Shown here: positions 50,470 to 57,608 of the stretch, piece after piece
How the letters are laid out: each line of letters opens with the position of its first letter
How positions within the stretch are numbered: position 1 is the stretch's first letter
Assembly: GCA_902806085.1 (NCBI GenBank)
Contig: CADCVH010000055.1
Location: 1-64,000 of the forward strand
Source of the DNA: an uncultured Rubrobacteraceae bacterium
GTDB lineage: Bacteria; Actinomycetota; Rubrobacteria; Rubrobacterales; Rubrobacteraceae
Direction: 5' to 3'
DNA: 64,000 nt
Notes under the pieces: generated by a model
Databases searched by the model: none
What the model was told of the DNA's origin: nothing
Seen by the model: only the letters and a program-made list of their open reading frames with translations
Program-made: the position numbers and the translations under genes

Positions 50470-51360
50470 CTAGGCCGCCCGAGAGACGAGCGAGCGTACC
50501 CATGCCCCGATCATAGCGACCGCCGCGTCGGCCTCGGGCATCGCCCCGCAGTAGATCGGGAAGATGTGCTGCATGCCCGCCCCGACGTACAGCGTCACGT
50601 CCACGCCCGCCATGCCCGCCCGTCGCGCCAGGCGCACCGAGTCGTCGAGCAGCGCCTCGTCGCCCCCGACCATTACCAGGAGGGGCGGCCGCCCCGAGAG
50701 GTCGGCGTAGAGGGGCGAGGCCAGCGGCGTGCGCGGGTCCGCCCCATCGAGGTACTGCCCCGCCATACGCTGAAGGCTGGCTTTCGTGGCCGTGAGGTCC
50801 GCGGCGGCGTTCTCCTCGAGCGTCTCGCCGGTGCAGGCCAGGTCCACCCAAGGCGGGATAGCAACGCCGCCGGCGGGCAGGGGCGCCCCATCCCCGCGGA
50901 GCTTGAGCATCGTGACCTCCGCCAGCCCGCCCGCGCTCGAGTCTCCCGCCACCACCGTCCGCTCGGGCCTCCCCCCCTCCCCGAGCAGCCACCGGTAGGC
51001 GGCCGCGGCGTCCTCCACGGCGGCCGGGAAGGGGCTCTCGGGCGCGAGGCGGTAGCGCGGCACGAGGGCGCGGGCCGAGGAGGCCTTGGCCAGGTGACCG
51101 GCGAGCTTGCGCCTCGAGCGGGGCGACGAGATCACGTAGCCGCCGCCGTAGAGGTGCACGATCGCCGACTCCCCGTCCCAGTGGTTGGGGGTGGCCCACA
51201 AGCCGCTCACCCCCGGGGCGTCCTCGTAGCGCACGCCATCTGGCTCTGAGGTCATGTCCTCGGCGTGCTCGCCGGCCTCACGCTGGCGGGGCAGGTCCAT
51301 GTCCACCGCCTTGGGCGCGTCGCGAAGGATGTCGTTGAGCTTCAAGGCTTCCGGGCTCAC
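50470..51360 (-). CDS. Alpha/beta hydrolase of the hormone-sensitive lipase family
   Basis: 296 residues. The oxyanion-hole motif of this family is normally HGGG; here it reads YGGGYVIS. The nucleophile elbow is GDSSAGG, with catalytic Asp in the VGGDEALLDDS region and His in GAGMQHIF. Cytosolic esterase or lipase acting on short acyl esters. Otherwise a normal family member. It follows the DUF4239 gene's upstream side on the same strand with a 71-base gap. Confidence 0.85.
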   Translation of the reverse strand: MSPEALKLNDILRDAPKAVDMDLPRQREAGEHAEDMTSEPDGVRYEDAPGVSGLWATPNHWDGESAIVHLYGGGYVISSPRSRRKLAGHLAKASSARALVPRYRLAPESPFPAAVEDAAAAYRWLLGEGGRPERTVVAGDSSAGGLAEVTMLKLRGDGAPLPAGGVAIPPWVDLACTGETLEENAAADLTATKASLQRMAGQYLDGADPRTPLASPLYADLSGRPPLLVMVGGDEALLDDSVRLARRAGMAGVDVTLYVGAGMQHIFPIYCGAMPEADAAVAMIGAWVRSLVSRAA

Positions 51361-51556
51361 CGTACTGTTCGGCTCCTCCGTTCCGGCCCGGCAAGAGAAT
51401 CGGCGAGCCGACCCCTTCCATCAACGGGCATGTGGCCACCCACGGGGGCCCGTTGCCTACCGCGGAGAACGCCCCATCTAGGCAGTCCGCTGGACAGCTG
51501 CAGAACCGCCGGCCGGGTCACGGCCCTCATCGGTAACCCCACCCCAGCAGACTCGG

Positions 51557-52687
51557 CTAGCGGGGGCTCGCTTGCTCCTCGAAGGCCCCCGCATCGCACC
51601 TGTTGCCCTGCGGCCGTTCCACCCCCCGTTGGTCTACGTCGACGGCGGCGCCGCAGCCGTTCCTGCCCTTGGGGATGAAGTCGACGGCGGGGGAGCCGCC
51701 TTGCAAGGCTATGGTATCCGTGGGGCCGCCGTTGTCTTGCGGGCCGCCGGGTTCGAGCCTGGGGTCGACGTTGGTTCGGGAGGTCGGCGCGCCGAAGCGG
51801 AAGCTCTTGTCGTCCGAGATGTTGTAACCGCCGTCGGTTATCGTCCCCCTGCAGGTGCCGGCCGCGCAAGCGTTGTTGACGTTGTCGTTGGTGCCGTTGG
51901 CGAGGTTGTTGGCGAAGACCGTGTCGCCGATCTTTGCCCTCGCCGCCGCGGCGTTGGCGTTCTGGATGGCGCCGCCGACGAACTCGGCGCTGTTGCCCGA
52001 GAAGGTGGAGTAGGCGACGCTGAACCTTCCGGCGCTGAGGATGGCGCCGCCGGCCTCGGACCGGTTGCCCGAGAAGGTGGAGTTGACCACCCTAAGCGCG
52101 CCCGCGCCGCTGAGGCTCGCTATGCCGCCGCCGGGGCCGATGGCCTCGTTGCCCGAAAAGGTGCTACGAACGACCTTCAGGGCGCCGCGGTTGCTGACGC
52201 CGCCGCCGGAGCCGTTCGCGGCGGAGCCGCCGGCGACCGTGAGGTTGAGCAGCTTGATCCGCGCGCCCTTCTTCACGACGAACACCCGCACCTCGCCGCC
52301 GCCACTCACGACGATCCTCGCGTCGCGGCCGCCGTTGATGGTCAGCCCCGCCGCATCCGTGACGGCCGGCAGCGTGCCGCCCAGCGCGATGGTGGCCGCC
52401 CCTTGACCCAAGGAGAACCGGATCGCGTCGCGCTTCCTGGCGCTGCCCGCCGCGCATCCGCCGACCGCGGCGTTCGTGTCGGCGGCTTCTATGGCCTCCC
52501 GCAGGGAGCAGTCGCCGCCGGCGTTCGACTCGTCTTCGGTTGTGTCCACGGTGATGGTGGCGCCGGGGACGGCGGCGGCACCCTTGGCCGAGGCGGGGTC
52601 GTTGCGTGGCGCCAGCATCGCCACCAGCACCGCAAAAAGAGCAGCCGCCACCAACGTCGTGATCCTGAGCCTTGCGCTCCTCGGCAT
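51557..52687 (-). CDS. Secreted CSLREA / choice-of-anchor Q beta-helix protein
   Basis: 376 residues with an N-terminal signal peptide (ITTLVAAALFAVLVAMLAP). The CSLREAIEAAD motif near residue 57 names the CSLREA domain. It is followed by right-handed parallel beta-helix repeats (STFSGNEAIGPGGGI, STFSGNRSEAGGAIL, STFSGNSAEFVGGAI) and a closing DQRGVERPQGNRCDAGAFE segment typical of choice-of-anchor Q proteins. An exported surface protein, possibly carbohydrate-binding; no enzyme active site is visible. Confidence 0.85.
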   Translation of the reverse strand: MPRSARLRITTLVAAALFAVLVAMLAPRNDPASAKGAAAVPGATITVDTTEDESNAGGDCSLREAIEAADTNAAVGGCAAGSARKRDAIRFSLGQGAATIALGGTLPAVTDAAGLTINGGRDARIVVSGGGEVRVFVVKKGARIKLLNLTVAGGSAANGSGGGVSNRGALKVVRSTFSGNEAIGPGGGIASLSGAGALRVVNSTFSGNRSEAGGAILSAGRFSVAYSTFSGNSAEFVGGAIQNANAAAARAKIGDTVFANNLANGTNDNVNNACAAGTCRGTITDGGYNISDDKSFRFGAPTSRTNVDPRLEPGGPQDNGGPTDTIALQGGSPAVDFIPKGRNGCGAAVDVDQRGVERPQGNRCDAGAFEEQASPR

Positions 52688-52905
52688 CTGTCCACTCCTT
52701 GGTCAGTGGGGCGCAGGGAAACCGTCCCACCCCTGCTTGCCTGCTACCCAAGTATCGAGGGCTCGGGGCGCCCGCGTATCCCCCCGATGAGTGATGTTCG
52801 TAGCTCTTTCGGGAGAAATTGCGGGGAATCTCCTTCCACGCACTCGGGCGGATAGTTGACAGGATTCTCAGGCGCCTTTCCTTTTCCCGTGGCATGCCTC
52901 CGCCC

Positions 52906-53058
52906 TCAGAGCCAGCAACGCCTGCGCCGCGCAGCCCGCGGGGGGCCGCTGGCCCCGCACTCCAGACACCTGGCGCGCCTGCTGCCCCCCCCCACCTTCT
53001 CGACCACGATAGGGTAGCGGTGGTCGCACCCCCAGATGGTCGCCCTCTCTCGGGCCAT
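52906..53058 (-). CDS. Small zinc-finger-like protein
   Basis: ATG 53058 to TGA 52906, 50 residues, with AAGGAG eight bases upstream. MARERATIWGCDHRYPIVVE is followed by RARCLECGASGP, giving CxxH and CxxC pairs. A run of nine G (52984-52992 as C on the plus strand) codes VGGGS. After the CxxC the frame becomes arginine-rich, while the next frame reads ALLALRAEACHGKRKGA, which looks like the natural end; a downstream frameshift is likely. Function unknown, possibly nucleic-acid binding. Confidence 0.5.
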   Translation of the reverse strand: MARERATIWGCDHRYPIVVEKVGGGSRRARCLECGASGPPRAARRRRCWL

Positions 53059-53355
53059 CGCAACGCTCCTTCTTGGATGGGCCATGGCCTGCCAGGAACG
53101 CTAGCGGATCGGCGGTCAGCAAGTATCACCCAAACGGACTGGATGCGATAGTTTTTTCCGCGAACTCCCGACTGCCCCCGGCGAGGTTCCGCCCCGTGCG
53201 TAGCCAGTCAAGCAGGCTGGCACCCAGCCGCGTAGCGAGGGAAGGGGATCGAGAGGGACGGAACGCTCTCACGGACTTCTTGGAACCCTTTACAGGCGAC
53301 GTTCGCGAAACTCTCCATCGACGCTGGTCGGTAGAAGCCACTTCGGGCCCACCGC
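53059..53355. other. Gap with no recognisable gene
   Basis: No coding sequence, tRNA or repeat stands out in this stretch between the small zinc-finger ORF and the startless minus-strand frame. Confidence 0.4.
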
Positions 53356-53637
53356 CTAGCGGGGTCCGAGGTGTTCGGTGCGCTGCGAGCAGAGCTTGAA
53401 CTCCAGGCGGGCGAGGGCCTCTCCGGTGGGGTCGCCGCGGAGCCTCGCCCTCCTCTCTTCGGCGATCCAGGAAGCGGTCTCTATCCACGCCTCCCCTTGG
53501 GGCGTCCAACGGACGGGGTCTTGGGACTCCGGGAAGAAGCCCCTAGGTCCATGGCCCCATCTTGGCGTGGGACATGCCCCGGCCCGATGAAACCCTGTCC
53601 ACAGGGGCCGTAGTACCTTCAGCGGGTACCGTCCGCT
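53356..53637 (-). pseudogene. Startless coding-like remnant
   Basis: A minus-strand frame of 93 codons, open from the TGA at 53638 to TAG 53356, with no ATG, GTG or TTG. The second half is strongly protein-like: GFFPESQDPVRWTPQGEAW, then IETASWIAEERRARLRGDPT and ALARLEFKLCSQRTEHL. Probably the end of a gene whose start was lost by a frameshift near 53540. Family not recognised. Confidence 0.35.
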
Positions 53638-53760
53638 TCATATCTTCGGCCCCGCGCGATCGCCCCCGTCTTGTACGCTAGGAGACTCAATCGGGAGATG
53701 GGACTATCACGCAGACCGAAGACCGGGGGCGGTAGGACCGGGGCGACTAGGCAAAGCTCG

Positions 53761-53794
53761 AACCTGGAGCGCTCCAAGCAGGGCGCTCCAGGTT
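53761..53794 (-). terminator. Hairpin terminator after the 53857 gene
   Basis: AACCTGGAGCGC (53761-53772) and GCGCTCCAGGTT (53783-53794) form a perfect 12-bp stem with a 10-base loop, 63 bases downstream of the minus-strand gene stop. Confidence 0.75.
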
Positions 53795-53856
53795 GAACGC
53801 AAAGCGGTCTTCGGCGGCGGTCGCGCCGGCGGGCAGCGTGGCCCTGAAGCCTATCG

Positions 53857-54243
53857 TCAGGAGTTTTGTCTTTTTTCCTGGTACTCCTGGATGCTCTCGT
53901 ATACCTCGTCCGGGAACTGCAGTTCCTGGTACGGGTTGCAGGCGTCCGGGTCGTCGGGGTTCGGGCAGATGGGGAAGTCCTGCTGCTTCTGGTACTCCAT
54001 GATCTTGTCCCGCTTGGGCGGGCTGTAGCCCTTCTCCTCGACCTGCTGCACGAGCGCCTTTATCTCCTGCTCCCCGGCGTCGTGGTCCTGGGTGAGCAGC
54101 CCGACGAGCTCGTCGTTGTCCACGAAGTGGCGCCCGATCATGGCGAAGACCAGCCGCCCGTAGTGGCCGATGTCCTCCCCGTTCTCCAAAGCGTCGAGCA
54201 TGTGCCCCATCATCGGGCTCTGCCGTAGGTCCTCTACCGCCAT
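53857..54243 (-). CDS. Conserved hypothetical protein
   Basis: A 128-residue soluble protein beginning MAVEDLRQSPMMGHMLDAL. Helical core (GRLVFAMIGRHFVDNDELVGLLTQD, then AGEQEIKALVQQVEEKGYSP), and a C-terminus with a CPNPDDPDACNPYQELQF segment that could bind metal. Homologues in actinobacteria have sometimes been called DNA primase without evidence. GAGGAGAAC precedes the ATG. Single gene with its own hairpin terminator. Confidence 0.7.
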   Translation of the reverse strand: MAVEDLRQSPMMGHMLDALENGEDIGHYGRLVFAMIGRHFVDNDELVGLLTQDHDAGEQEIKALVQQVEEKGYSPPKRDKIMEYQKQQDFPICPNPDDPDACNPYQELQFPDEVYESIQEYQEKRQNS

Positions 54244-54349
54244 AACCGTTCTCCTCTCTTTGGGTTTCAGGGGTTAGGGTAAGCTCCGCCACCCGATTCA
54301 CGGTGAAAGGCGCCACACGCAGCAGCCCGACGGCCCCAGAGGCGCTCCG

Positions 54350-55084
54350 CTAACCGAAAGCGGCGCCGACGAGCGGCGGCAAAACCTCGCCCGCTTTTCC
54401 CCGCAGCGAGAAGCCCGCGTGCGCCGAGAGCGGCGTGCGCTCCGGGTTGATCTCGACGACCGTCGCGCCGTTCTCCAGGGCCTCGTAAGGCAAGGCCGCC
54501 GCCGGATAGACGAGCCCAGAGGTCCCGACGCTGAGAAAGAGGTCGCACGAACGCGCCGCCCCCGAGGCCGCTTCGATCTCTGCAGCCGGCAGTGCCTCCC
54601 CGAACCACACCACGTCCGGCCGGAGAGGCGAGCCGCAATTGGGGCAAGGGGGCGGGGCGTGGCCCGCCTCGTCCGGCTCCACCGTTAGGCCCTCCGCCGG
54701 GCAACGGCTGCGGCGGATGTTGCCGTGCAACTCGACGACGTTCTCGCTGCCGGCCTCCCGGTGCAGGCCGTCCACGTTCTGGGTGACGAGGGAGAAGACC
54801 GGCGCGGCGCGTTCGAGCTCCGCCAGGGCGGCGTGCCCGGCGTTGGGCCGCGCCCTTTCGACAAGCCCGCGCCGCCACGCGTACCACTTCCAGACGAGCT
54901 CGGGGTCGTGCTCGAAAGCCTCCGGTGTTGCGAGTTCCCGCGGGTCGTACCGCGCCCAGAGTCCTGCCTGCGCGTCCCGGAAAGTGGGGACGCCGCTTTC
55001 GGCCGAGATCCCGGCCCCGGTCAACGCCACCACGCGGCGGGCCTCGCGCAGGGCCCCGACCAGCCCCGGAGGAAAACCCGGCAC
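54350..55084 (-). CDS. cobB: Sirtuin NAD-dependent protein deacylase
   Basis: 244 residues from GTG 55084. GAGISAESGVPTFRD binds NAD, TQNVDGLH and ELHGN hold the catalytic Asn/Asp and His, VVWFGEALP and SVGTSGLVYPA complete the Rossmann part. The zinc module has only three of the usual four cysteines: the first pair reads CPAE instead of CxxC, while the second CPNC is intact. It deacylates lysines and could regulate, for example, acyl-CoA synthetases. It follows hisS by eight bases. Confidence 0.88.
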   Translation of the reverse strand: MPGFPPGLVGALREARRVVALTGAGISAESGVPTFRDAQAGLWARYDPRELATPEAFEHDPELVWKWYAWRRGLVERARPNAGHAALAELERAAPVFSLVTQNVDGLHREAGSENVVELHGNIRRSRCPAEGLTVEPDEAGHAPPPCPNCGSPLRPDVVWFGEALPAAEIEAASGAARSCDLFLSVGTSGLVYPAAALPYEALENGATVVEINPERTPLSAHAGFSLRGKAGEVLPPLVGAAFG

Positions 55085-55092
55085 GGGCGGGG

Positions 55093-56367
55093 TCAGGCCC
55101 CTATCGCCCGCAGGAGCTCCGTGGCCCCGTCGGAGGCGCCCACCTCTCGTTCCTCGCCCGAGGCCATGTCGCGCACCTTGACCGTGCCGCGGGAGATCTC
55201 GTCCTCGCCCACGATCGCGGCGAACGACGCCCCGGAACGGTCGGCCTGCTTGAACTGGCCCTTCGCCCCACGCCCGCCGTAGTCCAGGTCGCACGAGACG
55301 CCGTCCGCCCGCAGGGCGCCCGCCAGCCGCATCGCCGGGACTCGGGCCTCGGGGGCCAGCGTCACGAAAAACACGTCCAGCGAGGGCTCCTGCTCGTGGG
55401 AGGCCGCGGCCAGAAGCATCCGCTCGACGCCGGAGCCGAAGCCTATGCCGCCGAGGTCGGGGCCGCCGAGGTCCGGTATCAGGGCGTTGTACCGTCCCCC
55501 TGCCCCAACCGTGTCCTGGGCACCCAGCGCCCCGCTCTTCGCCTCGAAGACCGTCATCGTGTAGTAGTCGAGCCCGCGCACGAGCCGCTCGTCAAGCTCG
55601 TAGGGGACGCCGAGCGCGTCGAGCCCCTCGCGCACCGCGGCGAGGTGCTCCGAGGCGGCGCGGCTCAGGTAGGCCCCGATGTTCGGCGCTTCCGCAAGTA
55701 CGGCCTGGGTCCCCTCGTGCTTGGAGTCGAAGGTCCGAAGCGGGTTCGTCTCCATGCGCGCCACGGAGTCCGGGTCGAGGTCGGCGGCGTGACGCTGGAG
55801 GTAGGCGCGCAGCTCGGGGACGTAGGCGCGGCGGGTCTCCATGTCGCCGATATTGTTCAGGTAGACGACCTCCTCCTTCACGCCGACGGCCTGGTGGATG
55901 GAGTAAAGGAGCGAGATCGCCTCGACGTCCACCAGCGGGTCGGACGTTCCGAGCGCCTCCACCCCGATCTGGGTGTGCTGCCTGTAGCGACCCTTCTGCT
56001 GGCGCTCCTGCCGGAACATCGGTCCCACGTAGAACAGCTTCGTAGGCTGGGCTAGCTTGAACAGGTTGTGCTCGATGTAAGCCCGCACGGCGCCCGGCGT
56101 CCCCTCGGGTCTCAGCGCCATCTCCCGCCCGCCCTTGTCCCTGAAAGTGAACATCTCTTTTTGCACCACGATGTCCGAGGCCTCCCCCGCCGTGCGGGCG
56201 AAGAGCTCTATCTCCTCGAAGATGGGCGTCCTTATCTCCTGGTAATTGTGGAGTCCCAGGATTCCACGGGCCCGGTCCTCTACGAACGCCCACAGGCCCG
56301 CCCGCTCGTGGGGCTCGCGTCCCCCGGGGTAGACGTCGTAGGTGCCCCTCGGTCCCTTGTAGCTCAC
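55093..56367 (-). CDS. hisS: Histidyl-tRNA synthetase
   Basis: 424 residues. Starts YKGPRGTYDVYPG with the class II motif 1 region, ALRPEGTPGAVRAYIEHN (motif 2 area with GPMFRQERQQKGRYRQHTQIGVE), LVRGLDYYTMTVFE (His A motif) and GGIGFGSGVERML (motif 3), then the anticodon-binding domain. It starts at GTG 56367, which overlaps the stop of the upstream metallo-hydrolase gene (GTGA). Charges tRNA-His. Confidence 0.96.
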   Translation of the reverse strand: MSYKGPRGTYDVYPGGREPHERAGLWAFVEDRARGILGLHNYQEIRTPIFEEIELFARTAGEASDIVVQKEMFTFRDKGGREMALRPEGTPGAVRAYIEHNLFKLAQPTKLFYVGPMFRQERQQKGRYRQHTQIGVEALGTSDPLVDVEAISLLYSIHQAVGVKEEVVYLNNIGDMETRRAYVPELRAYLQRHAADLDPDSVARMETNPLRTFDSKHEGTQAVLAEAPNIGAYLSRAASEHLAAVREGLDALGVPYELDERLVRGLDYYTMTVFEAKSGALGAQDTVGAGGRYNALIPDLGGPDLGGIGFGSGVERMLLAAASHEQEPSLDVFFVTLAPEARVPAMRLAGALRADGVSCDLDYGGRGAKGQFKQADRSGASFAAIVGEDEISRGTVKVRDMASGEEREVGASDGATELLRAIGA

Positions 56368-56942
56368 GCAACTACCGGCGGCAGGTACGGGTTCGTCTCC
56401 AGTTGTTCCCTGGCGAGCAGGACGGGTCCGTGGCCCGCGTAGAGGCGGGTCTCTTCCTCCCAGAGCGGCATCACCTTGCGCAAGGAAACCTCGAGGTCCT
56501 CCCAGGAGGCGCCGTCTATGTCCGTCCGGCCGACGCTGCCGGGCAGGATCAAGTCGCCCACGATCTGGTCCCGCCCTACCACGAAGGTAACGGAACCCGC
56601 CGCGTGCCCCGGCGTGTTCAGCACCCGGAACCTCTCGCCCGCGAGCTCCAGCTCCTGACCCTCATCAAGCGGCTCGTAGACGCCGACGCCCGCGTCCTCA
56701 GCCGCGTCCGGATGCACGTAGAGCGGGGCGTTCGTCCCGCGCAGCACGGCGTCCAGGGCGCCGACGTGGTCGGCGTGGGCGTGCGTCAGGAGTACCGCCG
56801 CCACAGGGCCGCGGACGGCGCCCAGGATCCTGCCCGGCTCCGCCCCCGCGTCGACGATCACGTCCCCCTCGGGCGCGTGGACCACGTATGAGTTCACCTC
56901 GAAGCCGTCCATGGACACGGTTACCTGCTCGATCTCGGTCAA
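56364..56942 (-). CDS. Metallo-beta-lactamase-fold hydrolase (glyoxalase II-like)
   Basis: 192 residues from TTG 56942, which overlaps the MOSC gene stop (TTGA). LLTHAHADHVGAL is the metal-binding HxHxDH motif, NTPGHAAGSVTFV provides the next His, GDLILPGSVGRTD the bridging Asp, and YAGHGPV the last His. Short glyoxalase II-like thioester hydrolases with this length often accompany hisS and rel in actinobacteria. Exact substrate unknown. Confidence 0.87.
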   Translation of the reverse strand: MTEIEQVTVSMDGFEVNSYVVHAPEGDVIVDAGAEPGRILGAVRGPVAAVLLTHAHADHVGALDAVLRGTNAPLYVHPDAAEDAGVGVYEPLDEGQELELAGERFRVLNTPGHAAGSVTFVVGRDQIVGDLILPGSVGRTDIDGASWEDLEVSLRKVMPLWEEETRLYAGHGPVLLAREQLETNPYLPPVVA

Positions 56943-57607
56943 ACCACGCTCCCAACCTTCGCGCTTCTCTCCAACAGCCGATCCAGCCGCCGCTCGTTCA
57001 TCCCGCGGGCCCGCGCGGCTATCGGCGCCGCGAGATGACGCCGCAGGGCCGCCTCGCCCACGTCCGGCTCGAAAAACGCCCGAAACACCTCTATCGCGGG
57101 CACCCGCTCCCCGCCGTACGGCTCCCGCCCGACCGCGTCCCCGGCCCTCACTTCGCCTCCCCGGATCACGCGGCAGTAGAGCCCCGGCCGCTCCGCCCGC
57201 CTGAACCGCCTTGGAAAAGCGGGGTCCCCCATCCGGACCGCCAGCGTCACGCACGGTATGCGGGGCGCCGTCACCTCGAGCACCACCGAGCCTACCGAGA
57301 AGCGGTCCCCGATGCACGCCCCGGCGCTCTCCAAACCGGAAACGGTCAGGTTCTCCCCGAACGTGCCGGGCGCCAACCCGCGCCCCAGCTCCCCCGACCA
57401 CCACCCGTAGTCGGGCCCCCCGAAGAGGTAGACCGCCTGGTCCACGCCGCCGTGGTTCTCCTTGTCGCTTATGGCGTCGCCGGCGAGGCCGCTGGTCGTG
57501 ATCCCGACGGGCGCATCCACCGGGCGCTTGAAGGTGCCGGTCTTTCCGGGGCTTTTGGCGCCCTGGATTGGCTCTTCGCGGCCAACGTTCACGCTCAGTA
57601 GGCGCAA
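56939..57607 (-). CDS. MOSC-domain protein (YiiM-like)
   Basis: 222 residues beginning RLLSVNVGREEPI. GDAISDKENHGGVDQAVYLFGG and PGTFGENLTVSGL are the MOSC signature stretches; EVTAPRIPCVTLAVRMGD holds the conserved cysteine that ligates molybdenum or sulfur in MOSC sulfurases and N-hydroxylated-compound reductases. YiiM-like proteins reduce N-hydroxylated bases or drugs. TTG 57607 starts one base after the rel stop codon, so it is in the rel operon. Confidence 0.87.
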   Translation of the reverse strand: MRLLSVNVGREEPIQGAKSPGKTGTFKRPVDAPVGITTSGLAGDAISDKENHGGVDQAVYLFGGPDYGWWSGELGRGLAPGTFGENLTVSGLESAGACIGDRFSVGSVVLEVTAPRIPCVTLAVRMGDPAFPRRFRRAERPGLYCRVIRGGEVRAGDAVGREPYGGERVPAIEVFRAFFEPDVGEAALRRHLAAPIAARARGMNERRLDRLLERSAKVGSVV

Positions 57608-57608
57608 G

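Noticed and set aside
49616-51199. DUF4239 gene extended upstream to 51199
   Set aside because: Residues before GTG 50398 are low-complexity and lie antisense-in-frame within the alpha/beta hydrolase gene; the membrane protein clearly begins at VATAVYG.
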